Source: Sphingopyxis sp. Root154
GTDB taxonomy: Bacteria > Pseudomonadota > Alphaproteobacteria > Sphingomonadales > Sphingomonadaceae
DNA length: 64,000 nucleotides
Reading direction: 5' to 3'
Assembly: GCF_001427105.1 (NCBI RefSeq)
Contig: NZ_LMGI01000001.1
Coordinates: 992,001 to 1,056,000, forward strand
Shown: piece by piece, positions 1 to 8,482 of the stretch
Layout of the letters: the number at the start of each line of letters is the position of its first letter
Numbering within the stretch: the first letter of the stretch is position 1
Made by a program: the position numbers and the translations under genes
Notes under the pieces: generated by a model
What the model was told of the DNA's origin: nothing
Seen by the model: only the letters and a program-made list of their open reading frames with translations
Database searches by the model: none

Positions 1-243
1 GCAGACATGGTTGCCGCCGCCCGCCTGATTGGCGCGCAGATAATAGGTGCCGAGGACGGCGCCGCCTTCCTCCGCGACGAACACGTCCTTGTCGGCCCCG
101 AACCAGTAAGCGAGCGCATCCGCCTCGCTCATGTCGCGATCGAGCGTATAGGTCTCGCCCGCGCGGATCACCGGTTCGAGGATCGCCCAGATCGCCGCGG
201 CATCGTGAGCGCGCGCAGGCCGGATGAACGGCGGTGCGGTCAT
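1..243 (-). CDS. GNAT N-acetyltransferase, 3' end beyond window
   Basis: The N-terminal 81 codons of a GNAT acyl-CoA transferase are visible; the gene runs off the left edge. It begins with MTAPPFIRPARAHDAAAIW, the usual first strand and helix of the fold, and continues through ETYTLDRDMS and VFVAEEGGAVLGTYYLRANQ, the central strands that precede the acetyl-CoA loop (which is off the edge). The ATG at 243 overlaps the TGA of the upstream GNAT gene (240-242), so it is the last visible member of the four-gene ATGA-linked operon starting at ilvA. The substrate cannot be told. Confidence 0.8.
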   Translation of the reverse strand, partial: MTAPPFIRPARAHDAAAIWAILEPVIRAGETYTLDRDMSEADALAYWFGADKDVFVAEEGGAVLGTYYLRANQAGGGNHVC

Positions 244-737
244 GCCGCTTCGATCGCGCGCTGCATCAGGTGCGACCCCGGCCCATAGGGGCCTTCGATG
301 GCGGCTCCGACATAGGCGAACCCTTGCGCGTGCCAATAGCTGTCCGCCCCTTGGATCGCGACGAGCCGAATATCGCGGCAGCCTTCGACTTCGGCCTGGT
401 GCACGACGAAAGCGGTCGCCGTCGCCCCGGCGCCGGTTCCGCGCGCCGCAGGCAGCAGCGCAATGTCGTGGAGATAATAGCTGTCCGCCACCGGAATCGC
501 CCCCAGCAACGCACCAAGCTTCGGCGGCGCAGCATCGCGCGGCCAGGGATGGCTGATCAGATAACCCAAAGACGCGCCGTCGCGTTCAAGGATCGCGCAC
601 CCCGCCGGATAATGCGCGAGACGGTCGGCAAAGGTTTCCAGCGGCTCGGTAAAATCGCCGTGCACGGCGTCGGAAATCGTGACGACGGCCGGCAGGTCGG
701 CCTCACGCATCGGCCGCCATTGTCCCGCGCCGCTCAT
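240..737 (-). CDS. GNAT N-acetyltransferase
   Basis: A 165-residue single-domain GNAT protein starting MSGAGQWRPMREADL. The acetyl-CoA pyrophosphate loop is visible as LLPAARGTGAG near residue 105, followed by the helix and a C-terminal GFAYVG strand with a bulky aromatic (YWHAQGF), as in the family. The ATG at 737 overlaps the stop of the thioesterase (734-736) by four bases and its own stop overlaps the next GNAT start, implying translational coupling. Acyl acceptor unknown. A much longer reading from 1061 exists in the same frame but would overlap the thioesterase almost completely and is rejected. Confidence 0.85.
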   Translation of the reverse strand: MSGAGQWRPMREADLPAVVTISDAVHGDFTEPLETFADRLAHYPAGCAILERDGASLGYLISHPWPRDAAPPKLGALLGAIPVADSYYLHDIALLPAARGTGAGATATAFVVHQAEVEGCRDIRLVAIQGADSYWHAQGFAYVGAAIEGPYGPGSHLMQRAIEAA

Positions 738-1135
738 GAGGCGTCCGCGACGAACGGGGCGACCACGTCGGCCGTCACGCGCAGCGGCCGCCCGCTCGCC
801 TTGTCGAGCAACGCCCAAACCGTCCGCGCCCGCACATGCACCCGCCCGTCGGCGGCGGTGAATTCCATGAAGCGGTCGAACTTCGCGCCCTGCGGCTTGT
901 CCGCAACCCATGTCCGCGCGGTCACCGTCTCGCCGGGGCCGAGCGCGCGGAGATAGTCGATCTCGTGCCGCACCACGACCCAGATGTACGCGTCCTTGTG
1001 CGATTGAGGCGCCGCCGCGTCCCAATGCCCGGTCGCGACCTGCTGGATCCACTGGACCCACACCGCATTGTTAACATGCCCCAGTTCGTCGATGCTCTCG
1101 GGCGTCGCGACGAGGTCGAGGGTATACTCCCTCAT
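734..1135 (-). CDS. Acyl-CoA thioesterase, 4HBT hotdog family
   Basis: A 133-residue hotdog-fold thioesterase. The segment ESIDELGHVNNAVWVQWIQ near residue 15 is the 4HBT signature, with the conserved Asp replaced by Glu-Leu-Gly-His and the HVNN core intact; the rest (YLRALGPGE, RFMEFTAADG) follows the family. It should hydrolyse an acyl-CoA in the cytoplasm; chain length cannot be inferred. Start chosen at the ATG at 1135 because it overlaps the ilvA stop (ATGA) and gives the family's usual length; a reading from 1222 adds an Arg-rich tail that is only the ilvA shadow. Confidence 0.87.
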   Translation of the reverse strand: MREYTLDLVATPESIDELGHVNNAVWVQWIQQVATGHWDAAAPQSHKDAYIWVVVRHEIDYLRALGPGETVTARTWVADKPQGAKFDRFMEFTAADGRVHVRARTVWALLDKASGRPLRVTADVVAPFVADAS

Positions 1136-2382
1136 GCGAGTTCGACGGTGGTCACCATATAACCCGCATCGCGAAGCGCGGCGACGAGGCTGTCGAGATG
1201 CTCGCGGTCGCGCGCCTCGCACTCGATGTCGGTGATCAGCCCCTTGGCGGGCAGCGTCGTGAAGATGCGCTGGTGATAGATTTCGATGATATTGACCTGC
1301 TTCTCGTCGAACAGCTTCATCACCTTGAACAGTGCGCCCGGCCGATCCTGCAACCGGATGCGCAGGCGCGCGATGCGGCCCGAGCGTGCGAGGTCGCGCA
1401 GCAGCACGTTCGCGAGCAGCCGCGTGTCGATATTCCCCCCGGTCAGCACCAGCCCGACCTTGCGCCCGGCGAACTCTTCCGGATGCGCGAGCAGCGCCGC
1501 GAGCCCCGCGGCGCCCGCACCCTCGACCACCGTCTTCTCGATCTGGAGCAGCAGGCTGACCGCGCGCTCCAGATGGCGCTCCGCCACCAGCACGATGTCG
1601 TCGTTGAGTTCGGCGACGAGCTTGCGCGTGTACGAACCCGGCTCCTTGACCGCGATACCCTCGGCGAGCGTGTCACCCTCACATGCCATGTCGACGCCGT
1701 TCAGTTCGGCGTACATCGACGGATAAAGCTCGGCCTGCACGCCGACGAGGCGCATGTCATTCTTGATCCCGCGCGCCGCGGTGCCCATGCCCGCGAGCAG
1801 CCCGCCGCCGCCGATCGGCACGATCAGCGTGTCGAGATCGGGAACATCCTCGAGCATTTCGAGCGCCACCGTCCCCTGCCCTGCCGCGACGTGCGGATGG
1901 TCGAAGGGGTGAACGAACGTCAGCCCGCGCTCGACTTCCAGCTCGCGCGCATGCGCATAGGCATCGTCGAATTTCTCGCCGAACAGCACGATCGTCGCGC
2001 CATGGCTCGCGGTCTGCGATACCTTCACCTGCGGCGTCGTGCTCGGCATCACGATGGTAACGGGAACGCCGAGCCGCTTGCCGTGATAGGCGAGCCCCTG
2101 CGCATGATTGCCCGCCGACGCGGCGATCACACCACGCGCGCGCGCTTCCTCATCCATCAGCAACAGCGCGTTCAATGCGCCGCGTTCCTTGTACGCCGCG
2201 GTGAACTGCAGATTTTCGAACTTCAGCCACACCTCGGCGCCGACCATTTCGGACAGGGTCTGCGAATGGAGCGTCGGGGTGCGGACGACCGCGCCGTTAA
2301 TTCGCCCCGCCGCCGCGCGCACATCGTCCAATGTGATCACCGGTAAATCGGCGGCGGAGGTCAGGGTGAGTTGATCTGTCAT
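1132..2382 (-). CDS. ilvA: Threonine ammonia-lyase with one ACT domain
   Basis: A 416-residue PLP enzyme that deaminates threonine to 2-oxobutyrate and ammonia, feeding isoleucine synthesis or threonine breakdown. The PLP lysine sits in AAYKERGA (about residue 65), the substrate loop is SAGNHAQG (89-96) and the phosphate-binding tetraglycine GGGGL is at 191. A single ACT regulatory domain follows from about residue 335 (RIRLQDRPGALFKVMKLFD). The short form with one ACT domain fits the TdcB/short-IlvA class rather than the E. coli biosynthetic enzyme with two ACT-like modules. It is the first gene of a four-gene minus-strand operon. Confidence 0.95.
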   Translation of the reverse strand: MTDQLTLTSAADLPVITLDDVRAAAGRINGAVVRTPTLHSQTLSEMVGAEVWLKFENLQFTAAYKERGALNALLLMDEEARARGVIAASAGNHAQGLAYHGKRLGVPVTIVMPSTTPQVKVSQTASHGATIVLFGEKFDDAYAHARELEVERGLTFVHPFDHPHVAAGQGTVALEMLEDVPDLDTLIVPIGGGGLLAGMGTAARGIKNDMRLVGVQAELYPSMYAELNGVDMACEGDTLAEGIAVKEPGSYTRKLVAELNDDIVLVAERHLERAVSLLLQIEKTVVEGAGAAGLAALLAHPEEFAGRKVGLVLTGGNIDTRLLANVLLRDLARSGRIARLRIRLQDRPGALFKVMKLFDEKQVNIIEIYHQRIFTTLPAKGLITDIECEARDREHLDSLVAALRDAGYMVTTVELA

Positions 2383-2441
2383 AACGGCAAGCGCACTAGC
2401 CTATCTGGCGCGCCGCGCAAACTATGCTTATGGACTTGGCC

Positions 2442-3320
2442 ATGAGCGAACAAAAATTGCGCATCAGCTTCATCGGCACCGGCGTCATGGGCGGACCGAT
2501 GGCAGGCCACCTCGTCAAGGCGGGCCACGCCCTCACCGTTTACAATCGGACGCGCGCCAAGGCCGACGCCTGGGTGGCGCAGAATGGCGGCACGGCGGCA
2601 TCGACGCCGGCCGAGGCGGCAAGGGACGCCGATGTCGTCCTCACCTGCGTCGGCAATGACGACGATCTCGCGCAAGTGACGCTCGGCCGCGACGGCGCCT
2701 TCAAGGCGATGAAGAAGGGCGCGCTGTTCGTCGATCACACCACCGTCTCCGCCCGCATCGCGCGCCAATTGTCGGTCGAGGCGGAAGGGCTCGGCCTGCT
2801 CTGCCTCGACGCCCCCGTTTCGGGCGGCGAAGCCGGCGCGCAGAACGGCACGCTTTCGATCATGTGCGGCGGCACCAAGGCGGCGTTCGACGCCGCCGAA
2901 CCAGTGATGCAGGCCTATGCCGCGCGCATGGTCCATATCGGCGGCCCCGGCGCAGGGCAGACGACGAAGATGGTCAACCAGATCGCGATCGCCGGGGTCG
3001 TCCAGGGACTCTCCGAAGCGCTGCGGTTCGCGCAGGCGTCGAAGCTAGACACCGACAAGGTGTTCGAGGCGGTGTCAGGCGGCGCAGCGGCGAGCTGGCA
3101 GATGCTCAACCGCTGGGGCACGATGGCGAAGGACGAGTTCGACTTCGGCTTCGCGGTCGACTGGATGCGCAAGGACCTCGGCCTCGCGCTCGATGAAGCG
3201 CGCGTCAACGGCGCGACGCTGCCGGTCGCCAGCCTCGTCGACCAATTCTACGCCGATGTGCAAAAGACCGGCGGCGGACGAAAGGACACCAGCTCGCTCG
3301 TGACGAGGTTGCCCAAGTGA
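2442..3320 (+). CDS. NAD(P)-dependent beta-hydroxyacid dehydrogenase (HIBADH family)
   Basis: A 292-residue beta-hydroxyacid dehydrogenase. The N-terminal Rossmann motif is FIGTGVMGGPMAGHL, the substrate loop is DAPVSGGEAGA (near residue 120) and the catalytic lysine lies in GQTTKMVNQ (near 172). These fit 3-hydroxyisobutyrate, tartronate semialdehyde or glyoxylate reductase relatives; the sequence does not separate them. ATGs at 2424 and 2430 are alternative starts, but MSEQKLRISFIG gives the family N terminus. Its stop overlaps the GTG of the amidohydrolase (GTGA), so it opens a four-gene operon ending at 7390. Confidence 0.9.
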   Translation: MSEQKLRISFIGTGVMGGPMAGHLVKAGHALTVYNRTRAKADAWVAQNGGTAASTPAEAARDADVVLTCVGNDDDLAQVTLGRDGAFKAMKKGALFVDHTTVSARIARQLSVEAEGLGLLCLDAPVSGGEAGAQNGTLSIMCGGTKAAFDAAEPVMQAYAARMVHIGGPGAGQTTKMVNQIAIAGVVQGLSEALRFAQASKLDTDKVFEAVSGGAAASWQMLNRWGTMAKDEFDFGFAVDWMRKDLGLALDEARVNGATLPVASLVDQFYADVQKTGGGRKDTSSLVTRLPK

Positions 3321-4981
3321 AGCGCCTGACCCTGACGGCCCTCGCGCTGACCCTCGCCGCCCCCGCGCACGCCGACACGCTCGTCGATAACGTCAACGGC
3401 ATCACGCTCGACAAGGACGGCAAGCTCGTCCGCTTCACCGGCCTCGTCATCGACACGCAGGGCAAGGTCAAGCAGTTGCTTGACCGCAAGGACAAGCGCC
3501 CCGAACGCCCCGATTTCAAGGAAGACGGCAAGGGCCGCACGCTGATCCCGGGCCTGATCGACGCGCACGGCCATGTCATGGGTCTGGGCTTCCAGCTGAT
3601 GCTGCTCGACCTGTCGAACACGAACAGCCTCGCCGAGGCGCAGGCGGCGATCCGCAAATATGCCGCCGACAATCCCGAAATGCCGTGGATCATCGGGTCG
3701 GGGTGGAATCAGGAAAAATGGGGCCTCGGCCGTTTCCCGACCGCCGCCGACCTCGACGCCGCGGTGCCGAACCGGCCCGTCTGGCTCGAACGCGTCGACG
3801 GCCATGCCGGCTGGGCGAATAGCGCCGCGATGACCTCGGCGAAGATCACCGCCGCGAGCAAATCGCCCGAGGGCGGCCGCATCGAGATGGAGGGCGGCAA
3901 GCCGAGCGGGGTCTTCGTCGATGCCGCGATGCGCCTCGTCGACAGCGCCAAGCCCAAGCCGCTCGCGCGCGACCTCGACCGCGCGCTGTATCTCGCACAG
4001 CAGAAATTGCTCGAACAGGGGATCACCGCGATCGCCGACATGGGCACGTCGATCGAGGACTGGCAGGCGTATCGCCGCGCCGGCGACAAGAAACAGCTGG
4101 CCGTGCGCATTCTCAGCTACGGCGGCGACATCGACAATATGGCGCTGATCGCCGGGTCCGAACCGACCCCCTGGCTCTACGACGACCGCCTGCGCATGGT
4201 CGGGGTGAAGCTCTATCTCGACGGCGCCTTGGGATCGCGCGGCGCGTGGCTCAAAGCACCATATAGCGACGCGCCGGGGCAAAAGGGCCTGCCGCTCCTC
4301 ACCCCCGCGCAGCTCCGCAACAAGATGGTGCGCGCGTCGATGGACAAGTTCCAGGTCGCGATCCACGCGATCGGCGACGCGGCGAATGCCGAGGCCCTGG
4401 ACGCGATCACCGACCTCACCGCCGACCTGCCCGGCGAGCGGCGCTGGCGGATCGAGCATGCGCAGATCATCGATCCCGTCGACATTCCGCGCTTCGCAAC
4501 CCTCAAGGTCATCGCCTCGATGCAGCCCGTCCACCAGACGTCGGACCGCCTGATGGCCGAAGCCCGCCTCGGTCCCGACCGGCTGAAGGGCGCCTATGCG
4601 TGGCGCAGCCTCGCCAGCGCGGGCGCACGCCTTGCCTTCGGCTCCGACGTGCCCGTCGAGAGCGCGAATCCCTTCCCCGGCATCGCCGCCGCGATCTCAC
4701 GCACCGATGCGAAGGGCGAACCCTTCGGCGGTTGGCGCCCCGAGGAAGCAGTCAGCCGCGAGACCGCGCTCGACGGCTTCACCCGCACCGCGGCTTTCGC
4801 CGGGTTCGCCGAGGACCGCATCGGCACATTGATGCCCGGGATGCGCGCCGACTTCCTAATCGTCGAAGCCGACCCGATGCTCGCGAGCCCCGACGAGATC
4901 CGCCGCATGACCCCGCTCGAAACCTGGATCGGGGGCTATCGCTATTACAAGAAAAGCGAGGGCGCGACCGTTGGCCGCTGA
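3317..4981 (+). CDS. Exported amidohydrolase (Amidohydro_3, YtcJ-like)
   Basis: A 554-residue metal-dependent amidohydrolase with a Sec signal peptide (MKRLTLTALALTLAAPAHAD, cleavage expected after AHA), so periplasmic. Metal-site elements are visible in order: LIDAHGHVMG (H-x-H, near residue 85), FQVAIHAIGDAAN, WRIEHAQIIDP and FGSDVPVESANP (the Asp). The GSGWNQEKW and VDGHAGWANS segments are typical of the YtcJ/Amidohydro_3 group acting on N-substituted amides or formamides. The GTG start at 3317 overlaps the upstream stop. Substrate unknown; its operon partners suggest release of an amino or hydroxy acid that is then oxidised. Confidence 0.88.
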   Translation: MKRLTLTALALTLAAPAHADTLVDNVNGITLDKDGKLVRFTGLVIDTQGKVKQLLDRKDKRPERPDFKEDGKGRTLIPGLIDAHGHVMGLGFQLMLLDLSNTNSLAEAQAAIRKYAADNPEMPWIIGSGWNQEKWGLGRFPTAADLDAAVPNRPVWLERVDGHAGWANSAAMTSAKITAASKSPEGGRIEMEGGKPSGVFVDAAMRLVDSAKPKPLARDLDRALYLAQQKLLEQGITAIADMGTSIEDWQAYRRAGDKKQLAVRILSYGGDIDNMALIAGSEPTPWLYDDRLRMVGVKLYLDGALGSRGAWLKAPYSDAPGQKGLPLLTPAQLRNKMVRASMDKFQVAIHAIGDAANAEALDAITDLTADLPGERRWRIEHAQIIDPVDIPRFATLKVIASMQPVHQTSDRLMAEARLGPDRLKGAYAWRSLASAGARLAFGSDVPVESANPFPGIAAAISRTDAKGEPFGGWRPEEAVSRETALDGFTRTAAFAGFAEDRIGTLMPGMRADFLIVEADPMLASPDEIRRMTPLETWIGGYRYYKKSEGATVGR

Positions 4982-6239
4982 TACGCCGTCTCGCCGCGCG
5001 CTGCTTACGGGCCTCGCCGCGCTGCCGGTCGCCGCGGCAGCATCGGCGGCCGAGCGCAAGGAACGCCGCTCGAAAAAGCGCAAACCCGCCAAGCCCAAGG
5101 TCCAGCATGTCGATGTCGCGATCATCGGCGCGGGCGTGTTTGGCGCGTGGACGGCATGGCATCTGCTCCGCGCGGGCAAGACGGTCCGGCTGTTCGACGC
5201 CTATGGTGCGGGTAACGCGCGCGCCTCGTCGGGGGGCGAAAGCCGCGTCATCCGCATGGGCTACGGCGCCGATACCATCTATTCGGAGATGGCGCGCGAC
5301 TCGCTCAAATATTGGAAAGATCTCTCCGACAGCGCGAGCGCGCCGATCTTCCACAACACGGGCGTGCTCTGGTTCGCGCCGCAGGGTGACGCGTATACCG
5401 CGCAGTCGCTCGCGTGGCTGCAGGCGAACCGCGTCGGGCACGAGCATGGCGACGTCAGCTGGTTGCAGAACAAATATCGCCAGATGCAATTCTATCAGGG
5501 TGAAACGGGCATCCTCGAGACCGAGACCGGCGCACTGATCGCCGGGCGCGGTGTGCAGGAAGTTATCGCCGACGCGCAGATCGAGGTCGAGCGCGTCGTC
5601 ATGCCCGCGCCGCTTTTCTCGAAGCGCATCAAGAAGCACACACTCCCCGACGGCGGCACCGCCGACCATCTGGTATATGCTGCCGGCCCATGGCTTGCCG
5701 AACTCTTCCCGCAACAGCTGATGAACAAGATCGTCGCGACGCGGCAGGAAGTCTATCATTTCGGGGCGCCACAGGGCGACAGCCGCTTTGCGCCGCCCGA
5801 GCTTCCGGTCTGGGCCGATTTCAACAACGGCCGCATCGTCTATGGCATCCCCGACCTCGAAGGTGCGGGGTTCAAGATCGCAATCGACGCCCATGGCCCG
5901 GTGGTCGATCCCGACACGATGGAACGCCAGCTTTCCCCCGCCGGGATTGCCGAGGCGCGCGCCTATATGCAGCGCCGCTTCCCCGGCCTTGCGTCGGCGC
6001 CGCTGATCGGCGGGCGCGTCTGCCAGTATGAGAATAGCTCGAACGGCGATTATCTGATCGACCGCTTCCCGGGGCAGGACCATGTCTGGCTCGTCGGCGG
6101 CGGGTCGGGTCATGGGTTCAAGAACGGCCCCGCGGTGGGGAAACGCGTCGCGGCGCATATTCTCGACAAGAATCTCGCCGTCGAACCGCGCTTCAGCTTC
6201 GCGACGAAGGGCAGCGTCGCCGCGCGGACCGTCTTCTGA
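4971..6239 (+). CDS. FAD-dependent oxidoreductase (DAO/sarcosine oxidase type), Tat signal
   Basis: A 422-residue D-amino-acid-oxidase-fold flavoprotein. The dinucleotide motif is VAIIGAGVFGAWTAWHL (near residue 50) and the flavin-contacting loop is ASSGGESRVIRMGYG; the C-terminal FAD strand is LVGGGSGHGFKNGP. The N terminus carries SRRALLTGLAALPVAAAASA, a plausible twin-arginine signal, then a Lys/Arg-rich linker. The likely start is TTG at 4971, inside the amidohydrolase gene (11-base overlap), since an internal ATG would lose the signal. It probably oxidises a secondary or primary amine, perhaps the amidohydrolase product; that link is inference. Confidence 0.86.
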   Translation: MAADTPSRRALLTGLAALPVAAAASAAERKERRSKKRKPAKPKVQHVDVAIIGAGVFGAWTAWHLLRAGKTVRLFDAYGAGNARASSGGESRVIRMGYGADTIYSEMARDSLKYWKDLSDSASAPIFHNTGVLWFAPQGDAYTAQSLAWLQANRVGHEHGDVSWLQNKYRQMQFYQGETGILETETGALIAGRGVQEVIADAQIEVERVVMPAPLFSKRIKKHTLPDGGTADHLVYAAGPWLAELFPQQLMNKIVATRQEVYHFGAPQGDSRFAPPELPVWADFNNGRIVYGIPDLEGAGFKIAIDAHGPVVDPDTMERQLSPAGIAEARAYMQRRFPGLASAPLIGGRVCQYENSSNGDYLIDRFPGQDHVWLVGGGSGHGFKNGPAVGKRVAAHILDKNLAVEPRFSFATKGSVAARTVF

Positions 6240-6241
6240 CG

Positions 6242-7390
6242 ATGCGCCTGACCGACTGCCACAATATCGACGATTTCCGCGCGCTCGCAAAGCGGCGCCT
6301 GCCCTGGCCGGTGTTCGACTATATCGACGGCGCCGCCGACGACGAGGTCACCCGTCGCCGCAACCGCAAAGCCTTCGACAGCTGCGACCTCATCCCGCGC
6401 GTCCTCGCCGGCGTCGAAAGCGTGGACATGCGCACAACGCTCTTCGGGCGCGACATGGCGATGCCGCTCTTCCTGTCGCCCACCGCGCTCCAGCGCCTGT
6501 TCCACTGGCAGGGCGAGCGCGCGGTGCTGCGCGCCGCGGCGAACGCCGGCACCGTCGCGGGCATATCGAGCCTCGCGACGATCAGCCTCGCCGAAGCCGG
6601 CGCGCTCACCGACGGCCCCAAGCTGTTCCAGCTCTATGTCCACCACGACGAAGGCCTCAATCAGGCGATGCTCGACGCCGCGCGCGAGGCGAAGTTCGAC
6701 GCGGTCGCGCTCACCGTCGACACGATCGTCGGCGGAAACCGCGAGCGTTGCCTGCGCTCGGGCTTCACCTCGCCCCCACGCTTCACGGCGCGAAACATGC
6801 TGAGCTACGCCGCAAAGCCCGGCTGGGGGCTGAACTATGTGCTGCGCGAGAAATTCAGCCTGCCGAACCTCAGCGCGCATGTTTCCGAAGGATCAAGCGT
6901 GCCCAAATCGGTCGCCGAATATTTCACCTCGATGCTCGACCAGAGTCTCGACTGGAAACGCGCCGAGGCGATCCGCAAGCGATGGGACGGCCCCTTCTGC
7001 CTGAAGGGCATCGTCGCGGTCGAGGATGCGAAGCGCGCCGCCGACATCGGCGCGACCGCGATCATGGTCTCCAACCATGGCGGCCGCCAGCTCGACGGAA
7101 GCATCTCCCCCTTCGACGCGCTCGCCGACATCGTCGACGCGGTGGGCGACAAGGTCGAGGTGATCTGCGACGGCGGTATCACGCGCGGCACGCATGTGCT
7201 GAAAGCGCTGTCGGTCGGCGCCAAGGCCTGTTCGGGCGGGCGGCTCTATCTCTACGCGCTCGCTGCGGCGGGCGAGGATGGGGTGAGCCGCGCGGTCGCG
7301 CTCCTGCGCGCCGAGATGGAGCGCGGTATGAAATTGATGGGGGCCAGGACCCTCGCCGATCTCGGCCCCCAAAATCTGCGTTGGCGGTAA
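6242..7390 (+). CDS. FMN-dependent alpha-hydroxy-acid oxidase/dehydrogenase
   Basis: A 382-residue member of the lactate/glycolate oxidase TIM-barrel family. Visible signatures are VFDYIDGAADDE near the N terminus, FLSPTALQRLFHWQGE, the VDTIVGGNRER loop, and the active-site VSNHGGRQLDGS (catalytic His, near residue 278) followed by the FMN phosphate site CDGGITRGTHVLKAL. The gene starts two bases after the FAD oxidoreductase stop. With the upstream 3-hydroxyacid dehydrogenase it gives the operon two hydroxy-acid oxidation steps. Lactate is the default substrate guess but is not proven by sequence. Confidence 0.92.
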   Translation: MRLTDCHNIDDFRALAKRRLPWPVFDYIDGAADDEVTRRRNRKAFDSCDLIPRVLAGVESVDMRTTLFGRDMAMPLFLSPTALQRLFHWQGERAVLRAAANAGTVAGISSLATISLAEAGALTDGPKLFQLYVHHDEGLNQAMLDAAREAKFDAVALTVDTIVGGNRERCLRSGFTSPPRFTARNMLSYAAKPGWGLNYVLREKFSLPNLSAHVSEGSSVPKSVAEYFTSMLDQSLDWKRAEAIRKRWDGPFCLKGIVAVEDAKRAADIGATAIMVSNHGGRQLDGSISPFDALADIVDAVGDKVEVICDGGITRGTHVLKALSVGAKACSGGRLYLYALAAAGEDGVSRAVALLRAEMERGMKLMGARTLADLGPQNLRWR

Positions 7391-7403
7391 CACGCCTCTC
7401 GCG

Positions 7404-7442
7404 CACGAAAAAGGGGGCGGCCTCCCCCGAAGCCGCCCCCTT
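7404..7442 (-). terminator. Rho-independent terminator after the TorF-like porin
   Basis: Perfect 11-base inverted repeat AAGGGGGCGGC (7411-7421) and GCCGCCCCCTT (7432-7442) with a 10-base loop. On the minus strand the stem is followed by a T run (complement of gaaa at 7407-7410), so it terminates the porin gene at 7471-8223 and may also insulate the convergent hydroxy-acid oxidase operon. Confidence 0.8.
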
Positions 7443-7470
7443 AGCGCGTGGTCGCTGACCCGCTAGGCGA

Positions 7471-8223
7471 TCAGAAAGATGCGCCCAGCGTAAAGACCAC
7501 GGTTGGATCGTAAAGCGTGTCGAGCGCCTTGATGCCCGATTTTTTGACGTCGGTGTCGATATATTGGACTGAGAAGGTCGCGAAGCTGGCGGCGAAAGAC
7601 GCGCCGACCGACCAGTCCATATATTTGCCGTCGGGCGACACGAGGCCGAGCGAACCGTCATTATAGCCAACGCCCGCGGTCAGCGTGACCGGCGAGTTGG
7701 GAATGCCGAAGCCGGCGCCGAGGTTCAGGTAGATATTGTCTTCGTCGCCGAGCGAGTTCTGCTTCGGCGCGTAGGCGACCATGCCTGTGATCGAGACGGG
7801 GCCGATGTCGTGCGACAGCTTGCCGATGCCTTCGAAATAGTCGGTCGGTGCGCCGCCGTCATGGCTACCCGGATAGGTGTAATAGGTCACGCCGATGTCA
7901 GCTGTCGTGCCCGAGGCGATTTCGGTCGCGAAGCCAGCGTAGAGGTCGAGTTCGAACTTGCCATAAGCATCGCTGTCGGGAAGCGACGAGCCCCAGACGC
8001 CTGCGTAAAGGCCGCTTTCATGGCTGACCGTCAGCGTCGGCTGCACGGCGACCTTTTCGTTCGACAGCGAAATGCCGCGGAAACGATAGTCCGAGGTGAC
8101 CGCGATGCCGCCCGAAAGCGTGAACGGGCCGCTGGCCGCTTCTTCTTCCTGGGCGAAGGCGGGCGTCGACATGGCCGACGCGGCGAGCAGCATGCCGAAA
8201 CACGCTTTGGTAAGAAACTTCAT
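7471..8223 (-). CDS. TorF family putative outer-membrane porin
   Basis: A 250-residue exported beta-barrel protein. A signal peptide (MKFLTKACFGMLLAASAMS, then TPAFAQ) precedes GPFTLSGGIAVTSDYRFRGISLS, the hallmark start of TorF/Gcw_chp proteins (SDYRFRGxS). Alternating hydrophobic strands and a C-terminal Phe (FTLGASF) fit an outer-membrane barrel. AGGGGG lies 5-8 bases before the ATG at 8223, deciding this start over upstream ones. Members of this family often sit beside glnK-amtB; here no nitrogen genes are adjacent. Confidence 0.88.
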   Translation of the reverse strand: MKFLTKACFGMLLAASAMSTPAFAQEEEAASGPFTLSGGIAVTSDYRFRGISLSNEKVAVQPTLTVSHESGLYAGVWGSSLPDSDAYGKFELDLYAGFATEIASGTTADIGVTYYTYPGSHDGGAPTDYFEGIGKLSHDIGPVSITGMVAYAPKQNSLGDEDNIYLNLGAGFGIPNSPVTLTAGVGYNDGSLGLVSPDGKYMDWSVGASFAASFATFSVQYIDTDVKKSGIKALDTLYDPTVVFTLGASF

Positions 8224-8482
8224 GGGTGATCCCCCTAAATAAAAAACGGATCGTCCCAGCCTGCGTTGCGTGTTCACGCCTCTTCGTACGGGCCTGTAAC
8301 GACGAACGCGTCCGAATTGCCGATTTTGCTGCGATGCACAAACGAAAATTGCGCAAAGGGACGAATCGGCGTCAGACTGTGTCTTTCGCGCAACAGCCAC
8401 CGCGGAACACGCCGGCTTTGCCAAGCGGCCCCCGGGCGGCTAAAGAGCGGCGCATATCTCCCTTTCTTATCGAGCCCGCACC

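Noticed and set aside
7..956. Plus-strand frames over the GNAT and thioesterase genes
   Set aside because: Arg/Pro-rich shadows of minus-strand genes with clear domains; no ribosome sites.
1198..2346. 382-codon plus-strand frame opposite ilvA
   Set aside because: Low-complexity Arg/His-rich composition and opposite to an unmistakable enzyme.
8334..8355. TGCACAA-N7-TTGCGCA near the porin, as an NtrC site
   Set aside because: Arms are imperfect and the half-site spacing is 11 rather than 7 bases.
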